Assembly: GCF_036016755.1 (NCBI RefSeq)
Contig: NZ_JAYXIH010000015.1
Location: 28,080-92,079 of the forward strand
Source: Aurantimonas coralicida_A
GTDB taxonomy: Bacteria; Pseudomonadota; Alphaproteobacteria; Rhizobiales; Rhizobiaceae
Direction: 5' to 3'
DNA length: 64,000 bases
Below, one piece after another: positions 1 through 8,540 of this stretch. The notes beneath the pieces are model-generated. The model searched no databases. It was not told the DNA's origin and saw only the letters and a program-made list of their open reading frames with translations. How positions within the stretch are numbered: the stretch's first letter is position 1; each line of letters begins with the position of its first letter. Position numbers and translations under genes: made by a program.

Positions 1-1036
1 CGACCGCGGTGGCCAGAACCACCATGCCGCCGGCCTGGTGGATCAAACCCCAGCTGATCGGCACGGCGAGGAGCAGCGTCACAACGCCAATGGCGACTTG
101 CGCCAGCACCAAAACGAACAGCGCGACGGCGCGTCTGGCATGGCGCGTCCCCGGCGCCTGCGCGTACGCGGCGATGGCGTGGAGCGCGACGATCACGAGA
201 AGGACATAGGCGCCCATCCGGTGGATGAACTGCACGGTCATGACGTTCTCGAAGAAATTGCGCCATGCTGGCTGCATGACGAAAAGACCGTCCGGCACCA
301 GCGCGCCGTCCATCAGCGGCCAGGTATTGAAGGTGAAACCGGCATTCAGCCCCGCCACCAGCGCACCCAGGTAGATCTGCGCCAAGGCAGCCACCAGGAT
401 GATACCTGCGACCGTCGCGGAGGCGCGCGACGGCGGCGCCTCGTAGCGTTTCGGAGCGAGGCCTCGCGCCACCCAGATCGTTGCCGCGAAGATCAAGCAG
501 GCGATGATCAGATGCGTCGCCAGCCGGTACTGGCTGACATCGGTCCTGACGCTGAGGCCCGAGGCCACCATCCACCAGCCAACGCCGCCTTGCAGCGCGC
601 CAAGACCGAGAATGCCCAGGAGCCTCGGTTTCAGGAACGGCTCGATGCGGCCACTCAGCCAGAAGAAGGCGAGCGGTATCGCAAAGACGAAGCCGACCGC
701 CCTGGCCAGGAAGCGATGCGCCCACTCCCACCAGAAGATCGTCTTGAAGGCATCGAGGCTCATGCCCCGATTGATTTCCTGATACTGGGGTATGCGCTTG
801 TAGAGCTCGAATTCTTCCTGCCATTCCGCCGCCGAGAGAGGCGGAATGATCCCGTGGATCGGCTTCCATTCGGTGATGGACAGGCCGGACTCGGTGAGAC
901 GCGTGGCGCCGCCGACCACGACCAGCGCAAAGACCAGCGCCGCGACCGCATAAAGCCAGAGACGGATGGCCGCCCGGTGGCGCGTGGTCGGGTTCGCCGC
1001 GAACGGCGCGCTATCGGAGTGGGCCAGGATCGTCAT
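1..1036 (-). CDS. ctaA: Heme A synthase (CtaA/COX15 family), 3' end beyond window
   Basis: Membrane enzyme that oxidises the C8 methyl of heme O to make heme A for cytochrome c oxidase. About 345 residues are visible and the C-terminus lies beyond base 1. Near the N-terminus are a transmembrane helix, then GLSITEWKPIHGIIPPLS, IPQYQEINRGMS and WWEWAHRFLAR, the typical alphaproteobacterial COX15 signature with a conserved heme-ligand histidine. A second histidine region reads VQFIHRMGAY and a third GLIHQAGG. An in-frame ATG at 1048 would add four residues; neither start has a clear ribosome site. The gene diverges from the DUF2842 gene. The family assignment is secure. Confidence 0.95.
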   Translation of the reverse strand, partial: MTILAHSDSAPFAANPTTRHRAAIRLWLYAVAALVFALVVVGGATRLTESGLSITEWKPIHGIIPPLSAAEWQEEFELYKRIPQYQEINRGMSLDAFKTIFWWEWAHRFLARAVGFVFAIPLAFFWLSGRIEPFLKPRLLGILGLGALQGGVGWWMVASGLSVRTDVSQYRLATHLIIACLIFAATIWVARGLAPKRYEAPPSRASATVAGIILVAALAQIYLGALVAGLNAGFTFNTWPLMDGALVPDGLFVMQPAWRNFFENVMTVQFIHRMGAYVLLVIVALHAIAAYAQAPGTRHARRAVALFVLVLAQVAIGVVTLLLAVPISWGLIHQAGGMVVLATAV

Positions 1037-1188
1037 GCCGCATGCCATTGCACCGAAAGTCCGGCGCAATCAAGAGCGGCAAGGTCGCAGCTGCCCGGCT
1101 GGAAATACGCGGCCGAAACGGCCATAGAGAACCCGTTCGCCCGAGAACCCGCCTCTCGTTATCGGGCCGCAATGTGGAAAGGCCCGAC

Positions 1189-1398
1189 ATGCCGGTCAGG
1201 ATCAAGAAGCTCGTCGGGGCGGTCATCCTGATCACGCTCGTCGTCGTCTACGCTATCGTTGCCACCGCTTTTGCCAGCCTCTACCTGGCGGAGTCGAGCG
1301 GCTGGATCCACCTCGCCTATTTCCTTTTCAGCGGGATTCTCTGGGTGGTTCCGGCGATGCTCGTCATCAAATGGATGGAATCGGCGCCGCGCCGATAG
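1189..1398 (+). CDS. DUF2842 small membrane protein
   Basis: A 69-residue protein with two hydrophobic helices (about residues 9-30 and 40-60), beginning MPVRIKKLVGAV and ending KWMESAPRR. The pattern (basic start, VVYA, then LAYFLFSGILWVVPAM) matches the alphaproteobacterial family DUF2842, which has no known function. It diverges from ctaA, leaving about 150 bases for two promoters. A possible role near cytochrome oxidase assembly rests only on this neighbourhood. Confidence 0.85.
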   Translation: MPVRIKKLVGAVILITLVVVYAIVATAFASLYLAESSGWIHLAYFLFSGILWVVPAMLVIKWMESAPRR

Positions 1399-1413
1399 CG
1401 CCGGTTCGTCCGC

Positions 1414-2019
1414 CTATCCGGCTGCCCCCGTCGCCAGGCGGCTCGACTCCATGAACAGCAGATCCTCGACGCCGATCGCGCGCAGCGCATCGACGAGATC
1501 GTCCGAGCGGGCGTCCACGCCCGGCGGCCCGGCGATGACGAGAGCGGTTTCCTCATCGAGGATGACCGGCAGGCGATCGATCGCGTCCCTATCGTATTCG
1601 GTCACCGTGCATTCGTAGGCTTCGGCGAAGGCGGCCAGGAACAGTCGTAGATCCGCCAACTTCGCCCCGTCCGCCAACCGCATGTCGTAACCGGCGGAGG
1701 GAACCACATGGGCGCGGGTGAAGTGATCGCGGTGAATGACGTCGGTGAGCGAGGAAAGCCCCTCCGCAAGGGCGGCGAAGCCCTCGCAATCGGGCCGCAG
1801 GCCCATCGCCGCGGCAACGCGATCCTCGCGGGTCAGATCGATCAGCACGGATGTGAGCCCGCTGGCGGTCAGACGCCGGACGATCTCGACGCCGCCGATA
1901 TGCTGTTGGTCGTTCCAGGTCGACAGCACGACCAGTCGACGGATCGCGCCGTGACGAATTCCGGCGACAAGTTCGCCCGCCGTGACCACCTCGCCCGTCC
2001 CGGTTCGCGCCTCGCTCAT
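1414..2019 (-). CDS. Degenerate bacterial tyrosine kinase-like (Wzc/ExoP C-domain) protein without Walker A
   Basis: About 201 residues. The order of elements resembles the cytoplasmic ATPase domain of exopolysaccharide co-polymerases (Wzc/CpsD/ExoP): a strand LVVLS, a helix, SVLIDLT where the family has LIDxD, a leucine-rich GFAALAEG, DVIHRDHFTRAHVVPSAG (close to the family's DVIxRDxxxxLHVIPAG) and a late ALVIAGPP strand. The P-loop is missing: DQQHIGG stands where GEGKST is expected. It is therefore unlikely to bind ATP classically. No Wzz membrane domain and no tyrosine tail are present. Its place beside a Wza-like lipoprotein and a sugar transferase supports a regulatory or structural role in polysaccharide export. 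A GTG at 2031 is an alternative start. Confidence 0.6.
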   Translation of the reverse strand: MSEARTGTGEVVTAGELVAGIRHGAIRRLVVLSTWNDQQHIGGVEIVRRLTASGLTSVLIDLTREDRVAAAMGLRPDCEGFAALAEGLSSLTDVIHRDHFTRAHVVPSAGYDMRLADGAKLADLRLFLAAFAEAYECTVTEYDRDAIDRLPVILDEETALVIAGPPGVDARSDDLVDALRAIGVEDLLFMESSRLATGAAG

Positions 2020-2319
2020 CGCCTCGCACACCCCGACTGACCGCCGTGTAACACAGGGAATTCGGCGTCATCCGTCGCGAGATGATGGCATCGCGGTCCC
2101 GAAAAAGACAATGGCGGAAATCGGCCCAACATTTTACTCCGCACGGACGGCATCGATCGCATCCTGACCTGCCCCGGTAACCGCGTGGTTAAGGCGCGAG
2201 GCCCGCGCTGTGCTGAAACCCGCCGGCGGCTTTACCGACGATTAACCCTAACGGGCTTATAACATCGGACAAGATGCCGCCCTGCCCGCCGGCATGGGAT
2301 CGCCACGGGAAAAGCAGCC

Positions 2320-2880
2320 ATGCACAAACCGACGCTGGCACTGATCGCCACAACGCTCGCGCTGCTTGCCGGCTGCGCGTCCTACAAGCCCGTGCCGCCG
2401 GCCTTTCACGCGGCACTGAACGAGCCCTACCACCTCGACAGCGGCGACGTGGTGCGGGTCACGGTGTTCGAACAGACTGGGCTCACCAGCACCTATCCGG
2501 TCGACAAGGCCGGCTATGTCGCCTTTCCGCTGGTGGGATCGGTGCCGGCACGCGGTCGCACCACCAAACAGCTTGAGCGAGAGCTGGCCAATCACCTGCG
2601 CGACGGCTATCTCAAGGATCCCGACATCACCGTGCAGGTGGAACAGTACCGTCCGTTCTTCATCATGGGCGAAGTGACCACCGGTGGCCAATACACCTAT
2701 GTTCCCGGCATGACCGTCCAGAAGGCGGTGGCCATCGCCGGGGGCTTCACCCCGCGCGGCGAGCAGGAATCGGTCGACATCACCCGGCAGGTCGGCGGCC
2801 GCGTCCTCACCGGCCGGGTGCTGACCTCCGATCCGATCCTGCCCGGCGACACGCTCTACATTCGTGAGCGGTGGTTCTAG
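2320..2880 (+). CDS. Polysaccharide export lipoprotein, short Wza/ExoF-like
   Basis: A 186-residue outer-membrane or periplasmic protein for polysaccharide secretion. Residues 1-20 form a lipoprotein signal with lipobox LLAGC (Cys 20). Residues about 40-115 are the poly-export domain (LDSGDVVRVTVFEQ, PLVGSVPARGRTTKQLE, DGYLKDPDITVQVEQ), followed by one SLBB-type domain (FFIMGEVTTGGQY, GMTVQKAVAIAGG, DPILPGDTLYIRERWF). It is much shorter than E. coli Wza, as is usual for alphaproteobacterial ExoF/RkpU-like forms. It precedes the sugar-transferase gene on the same strand, but a 210-base gap with a hairpin suggests separate transcription. Confidence 0.88.
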   Translation: MHKPTLALIATTLALLAGCASYKPVPPAFHAALNEPYHLDSGDVVRVTVFEQTGLTSTYPVDKAGYVAFPLVGSVPARGRTTKQLERELANHLRDGYLKDPDITVQVEQYRPFFIMGEVTTGGQYTYVPGMTVQKAVAIAGGFTPRGEQESVDITRQVGGRVLTGRVLTSDPILPGDTLYIRERWF

Positions 2881-2914
2881 AGCATCGGTCAACGACTTCG
2901 CCGGACATGTCATG

Positions 2915-2936
2915 CGGGTCGGGCCTGTCCGACCCG
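2915..2936. terminator. GC-rich hairpin downstream of the export lipoprotein
   Basis: Perfect 8-bp arms CGGGTCGG and CCGACCCG with a 6-base loop, 35 bases after the lipoprotein stop. There is no T-run, so it is either a weak intrinsic terminator or an mRNA-stabilising stem. Confidence 0.4.
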
Positions 2937-3091
2937 TCACGAGAAGCGGGATGAAAGTCACGCGTACCCGCCCCTTCACTCGAATGCCCTGGACCTGCTC
3001 AAGCAAATCTTAGCCCTTTCGCACTATAGTCGCCGGCTCGAGGGAGCGCCTGTGTTGGGGCGCGGGCCGACCGAGCGGGAAGCGAGACAGG

Positions 3092-4627
3092 ATGGCAAAT
3101 TTCGAGAGCGGTCTGCCGTTCGACCGTGAAATCGTGCGGGCGTTTCCGTCACCGGCCTCGACCACTCCCGTCGAGATCAACGCCTTGGCGGCGCGTGCCG
3201 CCAGACAGTATCAGGACGACTTCATTACGCCGCGGATGTTGTCCGGCATCTGGCGGGGAGTCGAATTCCTCCTCCTCGCCAGCGTCGGACTGCTGGTCTT
3301 TGTCCAGTATGTCGGCCTTTCCAGCCCTCTCCGGCTTTCCTACATAGTCTTGTCTTTTGCCGGGGCGGCCATCGGTATCGTCGCGATCAACCTTGCGGAC
3401 GGCTACGAACTCAGCATCCTCAAGGGCCGCTTCATACAGCTCTGGCGTGTCATCGCGGCTTGGGGCGCGGCGCTCTCCCTGCTCAGCGTCGTGCTGTTCT
3501 TTCTCTATAACGACGCGGCCTATTCCCGCTTCTGGTTCGGAACCTGGTTCGTCGCGGGCTCTGGCAGCCTTGTCCTGGCGCGGCTGGTGCTGCGCGCCAA
3601 CATCCGCCGCTGGGCCCGCAATGGCCGCATGGAGCGCCGCGCTGTCATCGTCGGAGGCGGCAAGGAAGCCGAGATGCTGATCCGCAACCTGGAAATCCAG
3701 CCGGACAGCGACATCCGCATCTGCGGTATCTTCGACGACCGCGACAACGACCGGTCGCCGCCGATCGTAGCCGGTTATCCCAAGCTCGGTACCGTGACCG
3801 AACTGGTCGAATTCGCCCGGCTGACGCGGATCGACATGCTGATCGTCACGCTACCGCTTTCGGCCGAGCAGCGCGTCTTGTCGCTGCTCAAGCAATTGTG
3901 GGTCCTGCCACTGGACATCCGCCTGTCGGCGCACTCGGCGCAGCTGCGGTTTCGCCCGCGCACCTATTCCTTCGTTGGCCAAGTGCCGCTGATCGACATC
4001 TTCGACCGCCCACTGGCTGACTGGGACTGGATCGCCAAACGCGTCTTCGACCTGTGCTTCGCCACGCTCGCGCTGATCGCTCTCTCGCCGGTTTTCCTGG
4101 CCACCGCCATCGCCATCAAACTGAATTCGAAGGGGCCAGTCCTGTTCCGCCAGAAGCGCCACGGCTTCAACAATCAGATCGTCGAAATCTTCAAGTTCCG
4201 ATCGCTCTTCCATGAAATGTCCGATCCGCTCGCCAAGCAGATCGTCACCAAGAACGACAAGCGGGTAACGCGGGTCGGACGGTTCATCCGCAGGACATCG
4301 ATCGACGAGCTGCCGCAGCTGATCAACGTTCTGCGCGGCGACCTATCGCTGGTCGGGCCGCGCCCGCACGCGGTCCACGCGATTTCCAGCGGAAACGAGA
4401 CCTTCGTCGAGATCGTCGAGGGCTATTTCGGCCGGCACAAGGTGAAGCCCGGGATCACCGGCTGGGCGCAGATCAAGGGGTGGCGCGGCGAGATCGACCA
4501 GCCCGACAAGCTGCAGAAGCGCTTCGAGCACGATCTCTACTATATCGAGAACTGGTCGATCCTGCTCGACCTCTACATCCTGATGATGACGCCGATCAGC
4601 CTTTTGAAGACCGAAGGCGCCTATTGA
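3092..4627 (+). CDS. Undecaprenyl-phosphate sugar phosphotransferase (WcaJ/ExoY-type, long form)
   Basis: A 511-residue membrane enzyme that starts repeat-unit assembly by moving a sugar phosphate from a UDP-sugar to undecaprenyl phosphate. The N-terminal half has about four membrane helices (residues 55-175) and a CoA-binding-like Rossmann region (AVIVGGGKEAEML). The C-terminal catalytic domain follows a fifth hydrophobic segment (DLCFATLALIALSPVFL) and has KFRSLFHE, TSIDELPQLINVLRGD, LVGPRPHA and KPGITGWAQIKGWRGE, all hallmarks of the family. Length fits the EPS/WcaJ sugar-transferase families. A start at ATG 3092 follows GCGAGACAGG. It ends one base before the convergent cysQ. Confidence 0.93.
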   Translation: MANFESGLPFDREIVRAFPSPASTTPVEINALAARAARQYQDDFITPRMLSGIWRGVEFLLLASVGLLVFVQYVGLSSPLRLSYIVLSFAGAAIGIVAINLADGYELSILKGRFIQLWRVIAAWGAALSLLSVVLFFLYNDAAYSRFWFGTWFVAGSGSLVLARLVLRANIRRWARNGRMERRAVIVGGGKEAEMLIRNLEIQPDSDIRICGIFDDRDNDRSPPIVAGYPKLGTVTELVEFARLTRIDMLIVTLPLSAEQRVLSLLKQLWVLPLDIRLSAHSAQLRFRPRTYSFVGQVPLIDIFDRPLADWDWIAKRVFDLCFATLALIALSPVFLATAIAIKLNSKGPVLFRQKRHGFNNQIVEIFKFRSLFHEMSDPLAKQIVTKNDKRVTRVGRFIRRTSIDELPQLINVLRGDLSLVGPRPHAVHAISSGNETFVEIVEGYFGRHKVKPGITGWAQIKGWRGEIDQPDKLQKRFEHDLYYIENWSILLDLYILMMTPISLLKTEGAY

Positions 4628-5443
4628 TCAGGAGCCCCCGCGCCGAACGACACCCGGTCGCTCGAGAACGCCCGGGTCGGCGACGGCGATGAAATGCGGA
4701 TTGGCGAAGATGTCCTCGTCCGGCAATCCGGTGCGGCCGTAGCGAAGGGGCGCCCCGTCCAGCGTGGCGGTCAGGCCGCCGGCGGCGCGCAGCACAGCGT
4801 CCCCCGCCGCCGAATCCCACTGCATGGTGCGGCCGAGGCACGGATAGAGATCGGCGCCCCCCTCCGCCAGCAAACAGAATTTCAGCGACGAGCCGACAGA
4901 CCGCCTCTCGCCGAGGTCGAGTCCGGCGATGTAGCGCCGCGTCGCCTCGGACAGATGATCGCGGCTGGCGACGACATCCAGCCGCCGACCGGGTTGGCGG
5001 CCCCGCAGCGGCAGCATGGCTCCGTCCCGCTCGACCATCGCGGGCCGGTCCCTCCCGCCATAATAGATCTCGCCGGTCGCCGGGACGCCGACACAGCCGA
5101 AGACCGGCATCCCGTCCTCGATCAGCGCGACATTGACGGTGTAGTCGGGTTTGCCCGCGATATAGCTCCTAGTGCCGTCGAGGGGATCGACCAGCAGGAA
5201 GTTCCGCCCGACGGACGGAATCTCACCCGCCGCGAAGCGCTCCTCAGCGACGATGGGAACGGAACAGGCGGCTTCAATCAGCCCGGTGATGGCATGCTCG
5301 GCCGCCCGATCGGCGTCGGTCACCGGGGATGCGTCGTCCTTGTAGTCGACGCCCTTCGGATCCGCCCCCCGTGCCACAATCGCGGCCATGCCGGCGCGGA
5401 CCGCGGCGACGAGAAGAGCTGTATCAACGCTGGCTGTTGTCAC
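4628..5443 (-). CDS. cysQ: 3'(2'),5'-bisphosphate nucleotidase CysQ / inositol monophosphatase family
   Basis: A 271-residue Mg-dependent phosphatase that probably removes the 3' phosphate from PAP, a by-product of sulfate assimilation and sulfation. Metal-site motifs are visible: SPVTDADRAAE, VAEER (Glu ligand), DPLDGTRSYI and, near the C-terminus, MQWDSAAGDAVLRAAGG. Neighbouring phosphomannomutase and sugar transferase genes make a nucleotide-sugar or inositol-phosphate role possible too. The gene ends one base from the convergent sugar-transferase stop. Confidence 0.85.
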   Translation of the reverse strand: MTTASVDTALLVAAVRAGMAAIVARGADPKGVDYKDDASPVTDADRAAEHAITGLIEAACSVPIVAEERFAAGEIPSVGRNFLLVDPLDGTRSYIAGKPDYTVNVALIEDGMPVFGCVGVPATGEIYYGGRDRPAMVERDGAMLPLRGRQPGRRLDVVASRDHLSEATRRYIAGLDLGERRSVGSSLKFCLLAEGGADLYPCLGRTMQWDSAAGDAVLRAAGGLTATLDGAPLRYGRTGLPDEDIFANPHFIAVADPGVLERPGVVRRGGS

Positions 5444-5517
5444 CTTACGCCCCGTGCCTGCCGCAAAGCGATGTCACCCGCACGAACGCCCCCCGGCGCA
5501 CCGTGCGCGACGGCATT

Positions 5518-7038
5518 TCAAAGCGTCTGGTTATAGGCACCGACCTCTCCGTTTCGCCGCAGGATCGTGTCCAACGCCTCGAACATCTCGCGCTTGCGCG
5601 CCTCCGACACCGGGCTCTCGACCACGACGACGAGTTCCGGCTTGTTGGACGAGGCGCGGACGAGACCCCAGGTGCCATCTTCCGCCGTCACCCGAACGCC
5701 ATTGACCGTGACAACATCGGCGATCGGCTGGCCGGCGAGCGGTTCCCCGGACGCGTGCATCGCGACGATCTCGGCAACGACGCGGTCGATGACGCCGTAT
5801 TTCACCTCGTCGGGGCAATGCGGCGACATGGTGGGCGAGCCGTAGGTCAGCGGCAGATCGCGATAAAGATCAGCCATCGATTTCTCCGGATTGCGATCGA
5901 GCATTTCGGCGACGGCAATCGCGGTCATCAAGCCGTCGTCATAGCCGCGGCCGATCGGCGTGTTGAAGAAGAAATGGCCGGATTTCTCGAAGCCGGCGAT
6001 CGCCGACAGCTCGTTCACCCGCCGCTTGATGTAGGAATGGCCGGTTTTCCAGTAGTCGGTCCTGGCCCCCCGCTCGTTCAGAACCGGATCGGTCATGAAC
6101 AGGCCGGTCGACTTCACATCGACAACGAATTGCGCGTTCGGGTAGATCGAGGACAGATCGCGCGCCAGCATCACGCCGATCTTGTCGGCGAAGATCTCGC
6201 GGCCTTCATTATCGACAATGCCGCAACGGTCGCCGTCGCCGTCGAAGCCGAAGCCGACATCAGCGCCGTGCTCCAGCACCGCGTCGCGGATCGCATGAAG
6301 CATCTCCATGTCCTCCGGATTCGGATTGTAGCGCGGGAAGGAATGATCGAGGTTGGTGTCGAGTTCGATCACCTCGCAGCCGATCCGCCGCAAGACGTCC
6401 GGCGCGAAGGGGCCGGCCGTGCCGTTGCCGCAGGCCGCGACGACCTTCAGTTTGCGTTTGATCGCATGCCCCTCGACGAGATCGTCGGCATAGCGCGAAG
6501 GAAAGTTCTCGACATATCGATAGGAACCGCCACCCTCGCCCTTGAAATCTCCGGAGAGAACGATGTCGCGCAGCCGCGCCATCTCGTCCGGACCGAAGGT
6601 CAACGGGCGCTCGCAGCCCATCTTCACCCCGGTCCAGCCATTTTCGTTATGCGACGCAGTCACCATGGCGACCGATTGGCAGTCCAGCGCGAACTGGGCG
6701 AAATAGGCCATTGGCGACAGCGCCAGGCCAATGTCGTGCACCTTGGCGCCGCCGGCCAGCAGACCGGCCGTCAGCGCGGTCTTGATCGCCAGGCTGTATT
6801 CGCGGAAGTCATGGCCGACGACGATATCGCGCGCAATGCCGCGCTCGGCGATCAGCCTCGCCAATCCCAGCCCCAGCGCAGTCACGCCCATGAGGTTCAG
6901 CTCGGGAGCCTTGGGATCACCGGGCCGACCGAGCCACCAGCGCGCATCATATTCGCGAAAGCCGGTGGGCTTCACCAGAGGCCGGGTTTCGAATTCGAGA
7001 CTGTTGGGCGCGGCGACGGCGACGGGCTTGGGAAACAT
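5518..7038 (-). CDS. Phosphomannomutase/phosphoglucomutase
   Basis: A 506-residue alpha-D-phosphohexomutase that interconverts hexose 6- and 1-phosphates, feeding GDP-mannose or UDP-glucose synthesis for surface polysaccharide. Motifs: TGFREYDARWW, the catalytic phosphoserine loop TASHNENGWTG, the metal loop FGFDGDGDRCGIV, the sugar loop region FEKSGHFFF and the C-terminal phosphate site RASSNKPELVVVVES. The start at 7038 (MFPKP, as in other alphaproteobacterial members) follows GAAGG with five-base spacing. The frame stays open upstream to 7125 but with no better start. Confidence 0.92.
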   Translation of the reverse strand: MFPKPVAVAAPNSLEFETRPLVKPTGFREYDARWWLGRPGDPKAPELNLMGVTALGLGLARLIAERGIARDIVVGHDFREYSLAIKTALTAGLLAGGAKVHDIGLALSPMAYFAQFALDCQSVAMVTASHNENGWTGVKMGCERPLTFGPDEMARLRDIVLSGDFKGEGGGSYRYVENFPSRYADDLVEGHAIKRKLKVVAACGNGTAGPFAPDVLRRIGCEVIELDTNLDHSFPRYNPNPEDMEMLHAIRDAVLEHGADVGFGFDGDGDRCGIVDNEGREIFADKIGVMLARDLSSIYPNAQFVVDVKSTGLFMTDPVLNERGARTDYWKTGHSYIKRRVNELSAIAGFEKSGHFFFNTPIGRGYDDGLMTAIAVAEMLDRNPEKSMADLYRDLPLTYGSPTMSPHCPDEVKYGVIDRVVAEIVAMHASGEPLAGQPIADVVTVNGVRVTAEDGTWGLVRASSNKPELVVVVESPVSEARKREMFEALDTILRRNGEVGAYNQTL

Positions 7039-7314
7039 GGAAACCTTCGGCTGATCGACAGTAAGAGGCGACCATCCGGCGCCGATACGAGGCTTGGCAG
7101 CGACCGTCACGGGTCCGATCCGCAAGCATCACGATCGGGCGCCGTGTTGTCGCGGACTCGCCAGCAAGCTCTACCAGCCGGCGCCATAAAGGCAAGGCAC
7201 TCTCGAATCGATCACGTTGTTCGCATCCCGTGACATTTGTTCAACGAAAATCAGAGAAAAGTAACAAAACACGCCGATAGTGAGCGACTGAACTTTAATG
7301 GAGATCTTCGCGAC

Positions 7315-7884
7315 ATGACGTATCGGCACGCCTTTACGGCCATGATCCGGAAACGCTTTGTGTTTTCGCGCGACCAATCCGGCGCGACGGCTGTGGAATT
7401 CGCCATGGTCGCCGCGCCATTCTTCATGCTGATGTTCGCGATTATCGAGACCTTTGCGATTTCCGCGGCCGGCATGTTGCTCGACACCGCGGTCGACGGC
7501 GTCGCGCGACAGGTCCTGACCGGTCAGATCCAGCAATCGGATATCGACGAGAAGGTGTTCCGCACCAAGATCTGCGACAAGGTCGACTTCATGCTGTCTT
7601 GCGACAAGCTCAAGATCGACCTTCGTACATTCCCCACATTCGGTGACATCCCGACCGACGTTCCCCTGCGGCTGAAAAATGTCGACGACACGAATTTCTG
7701 TTTCGATCCGGGCAGCGCCAACTCGATCACCGTGCTGCGCGCGTTCTACGAATGGCCGTGGATCGCGTCGTTTCTTCACGAAATCGCGTCCGACACCAAC
7801 GGCAACGATATTCTCTTCTCGATCACGGCTTTCATGAACGAACCCTTCGGCGAATTGAAGAGCAGCAAATCCAACTGCTCCTGA
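7315..7884 (+). CDS. TadE-like pilus assembly protein
   Basis: About 189 residues. A pseudopilin-like N-terminus DQSGATAVEFAMVAAPFF is followed by one membrane helix, the mark of TadE/TadF minor pilins cleaved by TadV-type prepilin peptidases. The remaining exported domain has cysteines in pairs (KICDKVDFMLSCDKL) that could form a disulfide. ATG 7315 follows GGAG by about ten bases; ATG 7342 is an alternative. It is the first of three same-strand Flp/Tad genes, so it probably belongs to a tight-adherence pilus or its surface complex. The core tad ATPase and secretin genes are not in this window. Confidence 0.8.
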   Translation: MTYRHAFTAMIRKRFVFSRDQSGATAVEFAMVAAPFFMLMFAIIETFAISAAGMLLDTAVDGVARQVLTGQIQQSDIDEKVFRTKICDKVDFMLSCDKLKIDLRTFPTFGDIPTDVPLRLKNVDDTNFCFDPGSANSITVLRAFYEWPWIASFLHEIASDTNGNDILFSITAFMNEPFGELKSSKSNCS

Positions 7885-7888
7885 GGAA

Positions 7889-8461
7889 ATGATGCGGACG
7901 AATCCATCCAGCATATGCCCCCGGGCAACGACCCTGTTCAGCCGCTTCGCGCGTGAGCGCAGCGGCATGGCTGCCGTCGAATTCGCCTTAATCCTTCCGG
8001 TGATGTTGTTGCTGTACCTCGGCGGCTTCGAGGCATCGAAGGCACTTGAGGCCAGTCGCAAGGTCGAGACGACGGCGGAGACGGTCGGCAATCTCGTGGC
8101 GCGCAACCGGATGATGAACCCGACCGCGATGGGCAATATCTTTAGTATTTCGAGCGCCGTGATGGCTCCGTTTTCACCCGACGCCCTGAAGATCGTCGTG
8201 ACCGCTGTTCAAGTCGACGACAAGGGCCAGGGCACGGTCGACTGGTCGCAGGCGAACTCGGGCAGCGGGCTGGCGGCCGGCGCGTCCTACCCGGTAGCGC
8301 CGGAGCTGTTTTTCGGTACGGCGAGTTATCTGATCGTTGCGGATGTCTCCTATGCCTACGCACCCCTCCTCGATTACACCAATTCCTTTTCCAACATAAC
8401 ATTCAGCAAGACTTACACTTTCAGACCCCGCCTAAGTAAATCCGTGAAATGGGAAAATTGA
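7889..8461 (+). CDS. TadE/TadG-like pilus assembly protein
   Basis: About 190 residues. RSGMAAVEFALILPVMLLL gives the Tad minor-pilin cleavage region and single helix at residues 25-45, followed by an exported domain with KVETTAETVGNLVARN and a beta-rich C-terminal half (FFGTASYLIVADVSYAYAP). The gene begins four bases after the preceding stop with AGGAA just upstream, so the two are translated from one message. The first two codons are both ATG and either may be used. Confidence 0.8.
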   Translation: MMRTNPSSICPRATTLFSRFARERSGMAAVEFALILPVMLLLYLGGFEASKALEASRKVETTAETVGNLVARNRMMNPTAMGNIFSISSAVMAPFSPDALKIVVTAVQVDDKGQGTVDWSQANSGSGLAAGASYPVAPELFFGTASYLIVADVSYAYAPLLDYTNSFSNITFSKTYTFRPRLSKSVKWEN

Positions 8462-8540
8462 ATATATTTAGTTTATAAAAACTTGAATACCTCTGACGAT
8501 ACTGACGTTTTCTGATCGAATAAATACGACAGGAAGTACG

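Noticed and set aside
5329..7233. Long plus-strand open frame
   Set aside because: Antisense to phosphomannomutase; no motif, Arg/His-rich, typical of GC-rich shadow frames.
7171..8136. 321-codon minus-strand frame
   Set aside because: Opposite the two TadE-like genes, which have helix and ribosome sites.
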